NCBI GenBank assembly: GCA_963851085.1
Contig: CAWKNX010000018.1
Span: 1-64,000, forward strand
Source of the DNA: DATFVJ01 sp963851085
Lineage (GTDB): Bacteria > Actinomycetota > Actinomycetes > Streptosporangiales > Streptosporangiaceae
Reading direction: 5' to 3'
DNA length: 64,000 nucleotides
In this document: in pieces, positions 19,755 to 29,496 of the stretch
Numbering within the stretch: position 1 is the stretch's first letter
How the letters are laid out: each line of letters opens with the position of its first letter
The notes under the pieces: model-generated
The model's input: the letters and a program-made list of their open reading frames with translations, nothing else
The model's database searches: none
Told to the model about the DNA's origin: nothing
Program-made: the position numbers and the translations under genes

Positions 19755-19997
19755 CTGTGGTACTGGCCGCTCGCTGCTAGATGGGAATCGGCCGATTCTC
19801 GGGTCAGGATCGGTGGCCACAGTTGCCACAGCGGGCGGGGAACGGGCTGGCGGGCCGGCGCCCGGGTGTCCCCGTAGCGCCGGCGGGCGAAGGCCGCGAC
19901 GGTAGGCTTGCCAACACGCAGTGCTGTCCGCGAGTCCGTAGCGCGCGGTCCGCTGCGGCTTGCTATCCGCCACCGTCATGGTTCGAGGAAAGCCTGT

Positions 19998-21023
19998 ATG
20001 TCCGACGCCGCACCCACCGTCAAGCCGCGTGTGCTTTCTGGTATTCAGCCCACCGCCGACTCTTTCCACCTCGGCAACTACCTTGGCGCGGTCCGCCAGT
20101 GGGTCGCGCTACAGGACTCACGCGACGCGTTCTACTGCGTCGTCGACCTGCACGCGATCACAGTGCCATTCGACCCGGCGCTGCTTCGCCGCCGCACGCG
20201 TGTCGCGGCCGCGCAACTGTTCGCGGCGGGCCTGGACCCCGACCGCTGCACCATTTTCGTGCAGAGCCACGTGCCCGAGCACACCGAGCTTTCCTGGATC
20301 CTCAGCTGTATCACCGGGTTCGGCGAGGCAAGCCGGATGACACAGTTCAAGGACAAGACCGCGAAGGGGGGCGCGGACCAGGCGAGCGTCGGGTTGTTCA
20401 CCTATCCGATCCTTCAGGCCGCCGACATCCTCATCTACCAGGCCAACGAGGTTCCTGTCGGTGAAGACCAGCGCCAGCACCTGGAACTGAGCCGCGATCT
20501 CGCGAGGCGGTTCAACCACAGGTTCGGCCAGACGTTCGCGGTCCCGGGGCCCCACATCCTCCCTGGCGTGGCCAAGATCACCGATTTGCAGGATCCGAGC
20601 GCGAAGATGAGCAAGACGTCATCGTCGCCGCAGGGCATCCTGGACGTGCTCGATGACCCGGCCACTCTGCGAAAGAAGATCATGCGGGCGGTCACCGATC
20701 CCGGGTCCGAGATAAGGTCCGATGAGGATGCCAAGCCGGGGATCACCAACCTGCTGCGGATCTATTCAGCGCTGACCGGGATCAGCGTGGCGGACCTGGA
20801 GACGCGGTACGCCGAAGGTGGGTACGGCCGGTTCAAGAAGGATCTGGCCGAGGTCGTGGTGCAGGCGTTTGCCCCGATCAGGGAACGGACCGAGAAGCTG
20901 CTCGCAGACGAGGTGGAGCTTGACCGCCTCCTTGCTCAGGGCGCGGCAAGGGCCTGCGGTGTGGCGCGGCAGACGATGACGCTGGTCAGGGACCGGATCG
21001 GGCTGCTGCCGGTGGCTCGCTGA
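19998..21023 (+). CDS. trpS: Tryptophan-tRNA ligase
   Basis: Charges tRNA-Trp. 341 residues from ATG 19998, preceded by GAGGAA. Class I signature HIGH appears as HLGNYLGA, and KMSKS as KMSKT in LQDPSAKMSKTSSSP. Also typical: GIQPTADSFHLGNYLG, YPILQAADILIYQA and VPVGEDQRQHLELSRD. Length and motifs match the compact bacterial enzyme. Confidence 0.95.
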   Translation: MSDAAPTVKPRVLSGIQPTADSFHLGNYLGAVRQWVALQDSRDAFYCVVDLHAITVPFDPALLRRRTRVAAAQLFAAGLDPDRCTIFVQSHVPEHTELSWILSCITGFGEASRMTQFKDKTAKGGADQASVGLFTYPILQAADILIYQANEVPVGEDQRQHLELSRDLARRFNHRFGQTFAVPGPHILPGVAKITDLQDPSAKMSKTSSSPQGILDVLDDPATLRKKIMRAVTDPGSEIRSDEDAKPGITNLLRIYSALTGISVADLETRYAEGGYGRFKKDLAEVVVQAFAPIRERTEKLLADEVELDRLLAQGAARACGVARQTMTLVRDRIGLLPVAR

Positions 21024-21044
21024 GGCCGCCTTCCGCCCGCCGCG

Positions 21045-22232
21045 TCACAGCGCTGACCGGCGCCTGGCGAGCAGGTAGGCGCCGAAAGCGAGCGCGCCGA
21101 GTAGCACGCAGACGGCGGTGAACGACACGGGCATCCCGCCAGAAGATGACGCCCGCACCCGGCGTGCCGCCTTGTGTACCGCGGTCACGTGCCGGGCCGG
21201 CGTGCGCGAAGGTAACGGCGACCGCGTGGATGCGGGCAGCGGGCTGACCAGCTGGCCCACCGGCTGGATCTTGCCATCCATGCGGAAACCCCAGTTGAGC
21301 ATCGCGGTAGCCGATCTGAACAGCGTGCCTGGCACCGCGTGCAGCAGGGTGACGATGAGCGTATGGCCAGCCCGCCGTGCCATGCCGACGTAGGTGGCCT
21401 TGGCCGGGGTCGTCCAGCCGGTCTTGCCCCCGATAAAGCCGCGATAGGTGGTGAGCAACTGGTCTTCGTTGAACAGTTCGATCCGGTGCCGCTGCGTGAT
21501 CGGGAACCAGGTCGTCAGCGTCTCGTCATAGGTCAGGAACGCCGGGATGCGCAGCGCCTGCCGTGCGATCAGCGCCTCGTCGTATGCCGACACATGCTGG
21601 CCGCGCGCGTCGAGCCCGTTGGGCTGCCTGGCTACGGTGTCGTACGCCTGAAGATGGTGCGCCTCCGCGTTCATCAGCGCGACGCCCTTCTCGAACGAGC
21701 CGGTGGCCTCGGCGAGCGCGATCGCCGCGTCGTTGCCGGAGATCAGCAGCAACGCACGGAACAGATCGGCGATCTCGTACGGGCGCCCACGTTTCAGGCC
21801 GACGACGTCTGGTTCCACGCTGACGGCACGCTTGGAGGCCACGACGGTCGCGTCGGGGTTCAGCACCGGAATGAGCGACACCGCAGTGAGGATCTTGAGC
21901 GTGCTCGCCGGCCCGTACTGCGCGTGCGGCTGCTTTGCGGCGAGGATCTGCCCCGTCGTGGCGTCGGCTATCACGAACGCGCCCGCGGGCACCTTCGGAA
22001 CCCGTGGCGAGCGCGGCACGGGGTAGTTCACGATCACGCCGGGCCTGGCCAGTTCTGGACCACCGACTTCGCTGTGTGCGCCGCCGCCCGCCGTAGCCGC
22101 CCGATGAATGTTCAGCGCCGGCTTGCTCCCCGCGGCCGCGACGCCGACGGCAAGCGGGTTCGTCCCGGCGAGGGTGGCGGCGGCCATTGTGACCGCGGCG
22201 AGGGCGGCGGGTCTTGGCCCAGGTGTCCACAT
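21045..22232 (-). CDS. D-alanyl-D-alanine carboxypeptidase (serine-type, S11)
   Basis: Trims peptidoglycan stem peptides outside the membrane. 395 residues from ATG 22232. The N-terminal hydrophobic segment acts as signal. Active-site motifs are S110-T-L-K113 in GPASTLKILTA, S165-G-N167 in LLISGNDAAIALA, and K270-T-G272 in FIGGKTGWTTPAKA. A C-terminal TM helix (SFTAVCVLLGALAFGAYLL) with RRR after it anchors the protein, with the catalytic domain outside. Convergent with trpS, 21 bp between stops. Confidence 0.93.
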   Translation of the reverse strand: MWTPGPRPAALAAVTMAAATLAGTNPLAVGVAAAGSKPALNIHRAATAGGGAHSEVGGPELARPGVIVNYPVPRSPRVPKVPAGAFVIADATTGQILAAKQPHAQYGPASTLKILTAVSLIPVLNPDATVVASKRAVSVEPDVVGLKRGRPYEIADLFRALLLISGNDAAIALAEATGSFEKGVALMNAEAHHLQAYDTVARQPNGLDARGQHVSAYDEALIARQALRIPAFLTYDETLTTWFPITQRHRIELFNEDQLLTTYRGFIGGKTGWTTPAKATYVGMARRAGHTLIVTLLHAVPGTLFRSATAMLNWGFRMDGKIQPVGQLVSPLPASTRSPLPSRTPARHVTAVHKAARRVRASSSGGMPVSFTAVCVLLGALAFGAYLLARRRSAL

Positions 22233-22381
22233 GGCGTGGCTCAGATTACCGCGTGTGGTCGCGGGCGCACGTTCGCGCTACGGGCGTGTCATCCAGTCCG
22301 TCATTGACGACACGGCGGCGTGAGTAGCCGTGCGGGAAATGCGAGCACGTCGGCTAGAGTTTCCCGGCGTAGCCTGAGGCC

Positions 22382-23972
22382 ATGACGGCTATGACGACCG
22401 ATTCGGAGTCCGGGCTGCCCATCGAGCCTGTCTACGGGCCGGAATCGCTCAGCGATTTCGACCCCGCGCACAGCCTGGGTGAACCCGGCAGCTACCCGTT
22501 CACCCGCGGCATATATCCGGGGATGTACACCGGCCGGCCCTGGACCATGCGCCAGTACGCGGGTTTCGCGACGGCGGCCGAGTCGAACAGGCGGTACAAG
22601 CAGCTGATCGAGGCGGGCACGACGGGCCTGTCCGTGGCCTTCGACCTGCCTACCCAGATGGGCTACGACTCCGACGCGCCAGGCGGCGCACGGTGAGGTC
22701 GGCAAGGTCGGGGTGGCGATCGATTCGATCGAGGACATGCGTGCCCTTTTCGGCGGCATTCCGCTCGCCGATGTTTCGACCTCGATGACGATCAACGCGC
22801 CCGCCGCGGTGCTGCTGCTGCTCTATCAGCTGGTCGCCGAGGAGCAGGGCGTCAGCGCCGACGTGCTCACCGGCACGATCCAGAACGACATCCTGAAGGA
22901 ATACATCGCCCGCGGCACCTACATCTACCCACCACAGCCCTCGCTTCGCCTGGTCGCAGATACGTTCGCCTACTGCGGCAAAGAGATGCGGAAATGGAAC
23001 ACGATCTCGATCTCCGGCTACCACATGGCGGAGGCCGGCGCGACCGCGGTGCAGGAGATCGCCTTCACGCTGGCGAACGCCAAGGCGTACGTGCAGGCCG
23101 CAATCGGCGCGGGCCTTGCGGTCGACGACTTCGGGCCGCGGCTGTCATTCTTCTTCGTCGCGCGAACGACACTGCTCGCGGAGGTCGCGAAGTTCCGCGC
23201 GGCGCGGCGGCTGTGGGCCCGCATCATGCGGGACGAGTTCGGCGCCCGCAATCCTCGCTCACAGATGCTGCGGTTCCACACCCAGACCGCCGGGGTCGAA
23301 CTGACCGCTCAGCAGCCTGAGGTGAACATGGCCCGGGTCACCATCCAGGCACTCGCGGCGGTACTCGGCGGCACGCAGTCACTGCACACCAATTCGTACG
23401 ACGAGGCGATCGCGCTGCCCAGTGAGAAAGCGGCCAGGCTCGCGCTGCGTACCCAGCAGGTGATCGCGTACGAAACCGATCTCACGTCGACGGTTGATCC
23501 GTTCGCCGGGTCGTATGCGATCGAGTCGATGACCGATGATGTCGAGCAGAAGGCCGCGGAGCTCATCGCCCGGATCGACGAGATCGGCGGCCCGGTCGCC
23601 GGGATCGAGCAGGGTTTCCAGAAGGCTGAGATAGAGCGCTCCGCCTACCAGGTGGCGCGGGAGGTCGACGCGGGCACGCGGGTCGTCGTGGGGGTCAACA
23701 GGTTCCGCACCGAGGGCCACGAGCCGTACCAGCCGCTGCAGGTCAATCCGGCGATGGAGCAGGAGCAGGCGGAGCGGCTCGCGCAGTTGCGGCGCACCCG
23801 TGACGGCGCCGCCCACCGGCGCGCGATCGACGAGCTGAAGAAGGCGGCAGGCGGCACCCGGAATGTGCTCTATCCGCTGCGCGTGGCGCTGCAGGCGCGT
23901 GCCACTGTTGGTGAGGTGTGTGATGCGCTCCGCGATGTCTGGGGCGTCTACAAGCCCCCGGACGTGTCATAA
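22382..23972 (+). pseudogene. Acyl-CoA mutase large subunit (methylmalonyl-CoA mutase family), one frameshift
   Basis: Catalytic TIM-barrel subunit of a B12-dependent mutase, about 530 residues, without the C-terminal cobalamin-binding domain, which such enzymes carry on a separate small subunit. The substrate-entry motif YPFTRGIYPGMYTGRPWTMR is present, then FDLPTQMGYDSDAP. The frame slips near 22688 and resumes HGEVGKVGVAIDSIEDM. Further motifs are GTIQNDILKEY, ISGYHMAEAGA, LRFHTQTAGVELTAQQPEVN and LHTNSYDEA. Substrate (methylmalonyl-, ethylmalonyl- or hydroxyisobutyryl-type) is not determined. No small subunit is in the window. Confidence 0.85.
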
Positions 23973-24426
23973 CAGCCATATAGGGAATTACTGACGCATA
24001 CGAGCTCGGATCATCAGTATGTGGTGTCATAAGTGACATATTTGGCGTTCCGCGGGGGCCCGCGGACGGGTAATGTTCCTGCTCCGGTCCGGGTTTCCCG
24101 CCGCACAGGGCTTGCCCGCACCGCCGTGACCTCAGGTGCTGCCGGGCGTGCCGGTGCGGCGTCGTACCTGCACCGGCGGCCGTCGTGCTCGCGGCTTCCA
24201 CGACACTGCTTTCCGCGAGCGCGTCACGCCCGCTCACCACGGCGCTCGCCCAGCCAGCCCGGTCCGCCTCCGCGCCACCAGGTTTGCGCGGTCCGCGAGT
24301 TATGCGAGCCACGGCGAGGGAAGTACGGCCGTTCGTGTCATTTCCCGCATCATTTCGGTCGCTTGGCCCTTGATAATGCCGCACGCACCCCGCTGACCTG
24401 GAAAGATCGAAGATGGAGGTTGTGTC
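23973..24426. other. 454-bp gap without a recognisable gene
   Basis: ORFs here have no domain. A signal-like stretch (LAASTTLLSASASRP, from about 24185) is not supported by a ribosome-binding site. The end carries the GGAGG site of the next gene. Confidence 0.4.
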
Positions 24427-25593
24427 GTGGGCATCGCGTGGAACCCGTCCCGTGGGGCAACGCTGGGCGTCGAATGGGAGATTCAGCTGATAGACGCCCA
24501 GAGCAGGCTGCTGCGGCAGGACGCTGGTGAGGTGCTTGCCCTGCTGCCCGGGCTCAGCGAGAGCGGAGACCATCCGAAGATCCGTCATGAGCTCATGCAG
24601 TCCACGATCGAAGTCGTCACGGGCATCTGCTCGACCGCGGCGGAAGCGAAAGCGGACCTTGCCGCGACCATACGGGAACTCCAGCGGATCACCGATGCGC
24701 GAGGTACGATGCTGGCCTGCGCTGGGACGCATCCCGTCAGTGACTGGCGTGATGCGCGGATGGCGCCGATTCAGCGGTATGCGGAGCTCGTCGAGCAAAT
24801 GCAGTGGCTTGCGCGCCGGATCCAGACCTTCGGTGTGCACGTCCACGTGGGCCTGCGTGATGGGAGCAAGGCGATCCCGATCGTCAATGCTCTCGCCGCG
24901 TACCTTCCGCATTTTCTCGCGCTTACCGCTTCCAGTCCGTACTGGCGCGGGCAGGACACCGGGCTGGCATCCAGCCGGTCGGTGGTATTCGGTGCGTTGC
25001 CGACGGCTGGGCCGCCACCCCAACTGGCCAAGTGGAGTGAGTTCGAGGACTACATGGACACGCTGGTTCGCGCCGGGACCATCCGGAGCATCAAAGAGGT
25101 GTGGTGGGATATCCGGCCGCACCCCGATTTCGGGACCGTGGAGATCCGTATGTTCGACGGGCTGCCCACGCTGCGCGAGATTGGCATGGTCGCGGCGCTC
25201 TCACAGTGCCTGGTCCAGCTTTTCGACTTCCAGCTCGACCGCGGGTACACCCTGCCGAACCCGGCGGCCTGGGTGGTCAGGGACAATAAGTGGCGGGCCA
25301 CCAGGTATGGGCTCGATGCGATCGTGATTATCGACGACATGGGCGCGACGGCGCCACTGCGGGACGAGCTCTATGAGCTTGTGCGCGAGCTTGATCCTGT
25401 CGCCGACAGGATGGGCTGCGCAGACGAGCTCGGCGTGGTGTCGGACGTGCTCGAACACGGGGCCTCGTATGAGCGGCAGCGCGCGATCATCGACGGCGGT
25501 GGCGAGCTGGCCGACGTGGTCGACGCTCTTGTCACAGAGTTCGCCGAGGACAGGTTCGTCGCATCGGGGGAGGTGACGTATGCGGGGACATGA
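24427..25593 (+). CDS. YbdK/GCS2-type carboxylate-amine ligase
   Basis: ATP-dependent ligase of the glutamate-cysteine ligase 2 family, 388 residues from GTG 24427 with GGAGG upstream. Motifs are LGVEWEIQLID (start of the ATP-grasp-like fold), KIRHELMQSTIEVVTGIC, FGVHVHVGLRDG and WWDIRPHPDFGTVEIRM. YbdK-type members have weak glutamate-cysteine ligase activity and the true substrate is often unknown. It overlaps the next gene by 14 bases, suggesting a ligase/hydrolase pair acting on the same class of amide. Confidence 0.88.
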   Translation: MGIAWNPSRGATLGVEWEIQLIDAQSRLLRQDAGEVLALLPGLSESGDHPKIRHELMQSTIEVVTGICSTAAEAKADLAATIRELQRITDARGTMLACAGTHPVSDWRDARMAPIQRYAELVEQMQWLARRIQTFGVHVHVGLRDGSKAIPIVNALAAYLPHFLALTASSPYWRGQDTGLASSRSVVFGALPTAGPPPQLAKWSEFEDYMDTLVRAGTIRSIKEVWWDIRPHPDFGTVEIRMFDGLPTLREIGMVAALSQCLVQLFDFQLDRGYTLPNPAAWVVRDNKWRATRYGLDAIVIIDDMGATAPLRDELYELVRELDPVADRMGCADELGVVSDVLEHGASYERQRAIIDGGGELADVVDALVTEFAEDRFVASGEVTYAGT

Positions 25594-27100
25594 CCCGCTC
25601 GGCGGACTCGACGCGTTCTTGTCCGCCCATGCGGACGAGCTTGTCGCGTTCCGCAGGGATCTGCATGCTCACCCGGAGCTTGGGTACCACGAGCACCGGA
25701 CGACGCGCCTGGTTGCCGGGCGGCTGACCGCCGCGGGACTGCGCCCCGCCATCCTGCCCAAGGGCACTGGCCTGCTTGTGGACGTCGGAGACGTCGCGGA
25801 CGGCGCCGGGCCAGTGGTGGCGCTGCGCGCCGACCTTGACGCGCTCCCCGTGTCGGACGAGAAGAACGTGCCGTACCGCTCGACCGTCCGCAACACCTGC
25901 CACGCCTGCGGGCACGACGTGCACACCGCGATCCTGGTCGGCGCCGGGCTCTACCTCGCGCGGCTGGCGGCGGCCGGTGAGCTGCCTGGCCGGGTCCGGC
26001 TGGTTTTCCAGCCCGCCGAGGAAGTCCCCGGCGGCGCCCTCGACGTGCTCGCCGCTGGCGGGATCGCCTCTGTCGACCGGATATTCGCGCTGCACTGCGA
26101 CCCGCGCCTCGATGTCGGCAAGGTCGGTCTGCGCACCGGCCCCATCACCGCGGCCTGTGACAAGATCGCGGTCCGTGTCGCGGGGCCTGGCGGGCACACC
26201 GCGCGGCCGCATCTGACCGCGGATCTCGTGTATGCGCTTGGCAAGATCGTTACCGAGCTTCCCGCCGCGCTGTCGCGCCGTGTCGACCCGCGATCCAGCC
26301 TGAGCCTTGTCTGGGGAAGGGTGAGCGCCGGCTCCGCGGCGAACGCGATCCCCGACGACGGGATCGCCGAGGGGACCGTCCGCTGCCTTGACGACGAGGC
26401 CTGGCACGCCGCGCCTGACCTGCTCAAGGCACTGATCGATTCGGTGGCGAGTGCGTACGGCATCCTGGCCGAGCTCAGCTACCAGCGCAACGTGCCGCCG
26501 ACGGTGAACGAAGCAGCGAGTGTGCAGATGCTCACCGATGCCGTTGAGCAGGTGCTCGGCGGCGACGCCACCTCGCCAGCACCGCAGAGCCTGGGCGGCG
26601 AGGACTTCGCGTGGTATCTGGAATCCATCCCCGGTGCGCTCGCGCGGCTCGGAACCCGTGGCTCCGGCGTCGCCGGCGACCTGGACCTGCACCAGGGCGC
26701 GTTCGACATCGACGAGCGGGCGATCGAGATCGGCGTCAAGGTCATGGTGGCGACCGCGCTCAGGGCGCTCGGTGGCGGTCGGCTCGCGTCCCGGCCAGCG
26801 CGCACCGCCACCCAGGTTACGGGCCCTGGCCAGGGTGCCGCGGGCGCCGTTGAGGCCGGGCCGGACCATCACACGGAGCCGGACCACCACGGCGGCGTCG
26901 ACCACCACGCGGGCGCCGACGGCCACGGCGGCGTCGACCACCACGCGTGGCGCCGACGGCCACGGCGGCGTCGACCACCACGCGGGCGCCGACGGCCACG
27001 GCGGTGTCGACCACCACGCGGGCGCCGACGGCCACGGCGGCGTCGACCACCACGCGGGCGCCGACGGCCACGGCGGCGTCGACCACCACGCTGGCGCTGA
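25580..27100 (+). CDS. M20D amidohydrolase with His/Asp-rich repeat tail (tail shifted by one extra T)
   Basis: Catalytic domain about residues 1-405: CHACGHDVHT and FQPAEEVPGGA (Zn ligands and catalytic Glu), GGHTARPHLTADLV (dimerisation) and GGEDFAWYL. ATG 25580 has GGGGGAGG upstream and overlaps the ligase stop. After residue about 430 the gene encodes repeats of GADGHGGVDHHA from a 36-bp unit. An extra T at 26948, absent from the other copies, throws the listed frame into an Arg/Pro tail ending at 27100. Without it the His-rich tail runs to the stop at 27150-27152. Confidence 0.87.
   Translation: MRGHDPLGGLDAFLSAHADELVAFRRDLHAHPELGYHEHRTTRLVAGRLTAAGLRPAILPKGTGLLVDVGDVADGAGPVVALRADLDALPVSDEKNVPYRSTVRNTCHACGHDVHTAILVGAGLYLARLAAAGELPGRVRLVFQPAEEVPGGALDVLAAGGIASVDRIFALHCDPRLDVGKVGLRTGPITAACDKIAVRVAGPGGHTARPHLTADLVYALGKIVTELPAALSRRVDPRSSLSLVWGRVSAGSAANAIPDDGIAEGTVRCLDDEAWHAAPDLLKALIDSVASAYGILAELSYQRNVPPTVNEAASVQMLTDAVEQVLGGDATSPAPQSLGGEDFAWYLESIPGALARLGTRGSGVAGDLDLHQGAFDIDERAIEIGVKVMVATALRALGGGRLASRPARTATQVTGPGQGAAGAVEAGPDHHTEPDHHGGVDHHAGADGHGGVDHHAWRRRPRRRRPPRGRRRPRRCRPPRGRRRPRRRRPPRGRRRPRRRRPPRWR
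26912..27092. repeat. Five 36-bp tandem repeats coding for GADGHGGVDHHA
   Basis: Units at 26912-26947, 26949-26984, 26985-27020, 27021-27056 and 27057-27092, nearly identical, plus a partial unit before. Only the first junction has an additional T (26948). The array lies in the tail of the M20D gene. It is coding, not CRISPR: there are no spacers. Confidence 0.9.
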
Positions 27101-27213
27101 CCATCACGCCGGGCTGATACCTCGCGCCGGGCTGACCACCGCCCTGGGCTGACCACCGCGCTCCCGTCACCGCGACGGGTTCGTTCCGGGGAAGAAGGGT
27201 AGCCTGGCTACCA

Positions 27214-28338
27214 ATGACGTACCAGCCCACGCTTGATCACATCAGACGCGCCCCGAAGGTGCTGCTGCACGACCACCTCGATGGCGGCCTGCGGCCGGGG
27301 ACGATCACCGAGCTTGCCCGCGAGGCCGGCTACCGCGACCTGCCCACGGCCGATGCGGGCGAGCTTGCGGAATGGTTCAGGCAGATCGCGCACTCGGGCT
27401 CGCTGGAAAGATATCTGGAATCGTTCTCGCACACCGTGGCCGTCATGCAGACCCCGGAAGGGCTCGCGCGAGTGGCGGCGGAATGCGCGGAAGATCTGGC
27501 GGCGGACGGGGTCGTGTACGCCGAGGTGCGGTTCGCGCCTGAACTGCACACCGAGGGCGGGCTGAGCCTGGACCAGGTGGTCGAGGCCGTGCTCGAGGGC
27601 TTCGCGGCAGGGAGCAGGTCGGGCGGCATCCGGATCGGCGTGCTGTTGACCGCGATCAGGCACGCGGCACGCTCGATGGAGATCGCCGAACTCGTGGTGC
27701 GCTACCGTGACGCGGGCGTGGCAGGGTTCGACATCGCCGGGCCCGAGGCGGGTTACCCGCCGACCCGCCACCTCGACGCGTTCGAGTACCTCCAGCGGGA
27801 GAACGCGCACTTCACGATCCACGCCGGTGAGGGATTCGGGCTGCCGTCCATCTGGCAGGCCATCCAATGGTGCGGTGCGGACCGCCTCGGCCACGGTGTG
27901 CGGATCATCGACGACATTGTCGATGGCGGACAAGGCGACGACGGCGAAACGGCAGACGACGGCGGTACCCCGAAACTAGGGCGGCTTGCCGCCTACGTGC
28001 GAGACAAGCGGATCCCGCTGGAGATGTGCCCGACCTCCAACGTGCATACCGGGGCCGCGCGGTCGGTTGCCGAGCATCCGATCGGTTTGCTGCGTCGGCT
28101 GTATTTCCGGGTCACCGTGAACACGGACAACCGGCTGATGAGCGCGACCAGTCTGTCTGGGGAGTTCGCCCGGCTTGTGGAGGCCTTCGGCTACGGCTGG
28201 GACGACCTGCAGTGGTTCACCATCAACGCCATGAAGTCGGCGTTCCTGTCCTTCGATGAGCGCCTGGAGCTCATCAACGGTGTCATCAAGCCAGGATTCG
28301 CACAGCTCAAATGGCGCGGAAGCAGACCGCTCGCCTGA
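27214..28338 (+). CDS. add: Adenosine deaminase
   Basis: Deaminates (deoxy)adenosine to (deoxy)inosine, feeding PNP next door. 374 residues from ATG 27214. Zn and catalytic motifs are HDHLDGGLRPGT, FTIHAGEGFGLPSI, DRLGHGVRI, EMCPTSNVHTGA and VTVNTDNRLM. The usual second Asp of the TDDP motif is Asn here, as I recall for other actinomycete members. An insertion GGQGDDGETADDGGT (about residues 237-252) is hydrophilic and variable. A TAGCCT box 9 bases upstream could give a nearly leaderless message. Confidence 0.93.
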   Translation: MTYQPTLDHIRRAPKVLLHDHLDGGLRPGTITELAREAGYRDLPTADAGELAEWFRQIAHSGSLERYLESFSHTVAVMQTPEGLARVAAECAEDLAADGVVYAEVRFAPELHTEGGLSLDQVVEAVLEGFAAGSRSGGIRIGVLLTAIRHAARSMEIAELVVRYRDAGVAGFDIAGPEAGYPPTRHLDAFEYLQRENAHFTIHAGEGFGLPSIWQAIQWCGADRLGHGVRIIDDIVDGGQGDDGETADDGGTPKLGRLAAYVRDKRIPLEMCPTSNVHTGAARSVAEHPIGLLRRLYFRVTVNTDNRLMSATSLSGEFARLVEAFGYGWDDLQWFTINAMKSAFLSFDERLELINGVIKPGFAQLKWRGSRPLA

Positions 28339-28394
28339 GCCCTGGGTCCAGATCCTGAGCCCCGGAGCCAGCGCTTCCGCGGCTACGCGGCCTC

Positions 28395-29201
28395 CTAGGC
28401 CGCGTCCGCGAGCAGTCGGGCGAGGAGCGCGCCAATCCTGGCCGCCGCGTCCTGGCCCGCGGCCAGCACCTCGGCGTGCTCGAGTGGCGCGCCGGACATC
28501 CCCGCGGCCATGTTCGTGACCAGGGAGAGCGCGAGCACGTCCAGGCCTGCCTCGCGAGCGGCGATGGCTTCCAGAACGGTTGACATCCCCGCCAGGTCGG
28601 CGCCAAGCGTACGCGCCATCCGGATCTCGGCCGGCGTCTCGTAGTGCGGTCCGGGGAAGCAGGCGTAGACCCCCTCGGCCAGTGACGGATCCTGCTGCCG
28701 TGCCAGGGCCCTCAGCCTCGGCGTGTACAGGTCCGTGAGGTCCACGAATCTCGGGCCGGTGAGGGGAGACCGGCCCGTCAGGTTGATGTGATCGCTGATC
28801 AGCACCGGCTGGCCGATCGAGAATTCAGGGCGGATGCCGCCCGCCGCGTTGGTCAGCACCACCGTGCGCGCTCCTGCCGCGGCAGCCGTGCGGATGCTAT
28901 GTACTGCCGCGTCCGGTCCGCGACCCTCGTACAGGTGGGTACGTCCGAGAAAGATCAGCAGCCGGTGGCGGTCGGCGGGCACGGAACGGATCCTGCCCAC
29001 GTGCCCGCTGACCGACGGTGCGGCGAAGCCGGGGAGGTCGGTGGTGGCCAGCTCGTGGCTTGGCGGCCCGAACGCGTCCGCGGCGGCACTCCAGCCCGAT
29101 CCGAGCACCACCGCAGCGGTGTGGTCGTGGCACTCGGAGCCTGTGCGCTCGCGCAGCACGCGAGCGGCCGCGTGCGCGGCCTCGTACGGGTCGTCACTCA
29201 C
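28395..29201 (-). CDS. Purine nucleoside phosphorylase (trimeric type)
   Basis: Phosphorolyses inosine and guanosine. 268 residues from GTG 29201. Visible are phosphate-binding VVLGSGWSAAADAF, GRTHLYEGRGPD, VLTNAAGGIRPEF, GVYACFPGPHYETPAEIRM, GMSTVLEAIAAREAG and SLVTNMAAGM. Convergent with add, so the two salvage enzymes are adjacent but separately transcribed. Confidence 0.93.
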   Translation of the reverse strand: MSDDPYEAAHAAARVLRERTGSECHDHTAAVVLGSGWSAAADAFGPPSHELATTDLPGFAAPSVSGHVGRIRSVPADRHRLLIFLGRTHLYEGRGPDAAVHSIRTAAAAGARTVVLTNAAGGIRPEFSIGQPVLISDHINLTGRSPLTGPRFVDLTDLYTPRLRALARQQDPSLAEGVYACFPGPHYETPAEIRMARTLGADLAGMSTVLEAIAAREAGLDVLALSLVTNMAAGMSGAPLEHAEVLAAGQDAAARIGALLARLLADAA

Positions 29202-29232
29202 GTCAGCCGAGGGTACGCCGCCCGGCGTGCCG

Positions 29233-29394
29233 TCATATCGCCGGGGGCTCGTCGCCGAGCAGCCAGCGGGCGCCTGGGCCATGGCTGGCCGCCGCGTCGC
29301 CCGGGTTGTACAGCGCACAGCGCCGAAGCGACAGGCAGCCGCACCCGATGCGGCTCGTGAGCGTGGACGACGGGCGCGCGCGGATATTGCCGCG
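29233..29394 (-). pseudogene. SoxR C-terminal remnant, first Fe-S cysteine lost
   Basis: Reading the minus strand to the TGA at 29233-29235 gives SRIGCGCLSLRRCALYNPGD and then an AAASHGPGARWLLGDE tail. This is the redox-sensing end of SoxR (C-x2-C-x-C-x5-C [2Fe-2S] motif followed by LYNPGD). The first cysteine is Arg (CGC, one change from TGC). No MerR-type HTH is found upstream; sequence past about 29394 is unrelated. The ORF has no start. It is most likely a decayed fragment. Confidence 0.6.
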
Positions 29395-29496
29395 GCTCGC
29401 GGCCCCGCCCGCCCGGCCGGCCGACGGCCGACCGCACCGGCAACCAGCCCCGGCTCAGCGTCGCGAGCCGCGGGGTAGTGCCGTTCCGGTGGAGCG

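Noticed and set aside
19880..19997. T-box or attenuator before trpS
   Set aside because: Leader is short, with no T-box s-loop/antiterminator sequence and no Trp-rich leader peptide.
22233..22381. Cobalamin riboswitch before the B12-dependent mutase
   Set aside because: No B12-box-like sequence in the 149-bp leader.
23743..25122. 459-codon minus-strand ORF opposite the mutase and GCS2 gene
   Set aside because: Shadow; family motifs lie on the plus strand.
26890..27092. Possible CRISPR array
   Set aside because: Contiguous 36-bp repeats with no spacers, coding for a protein tail.
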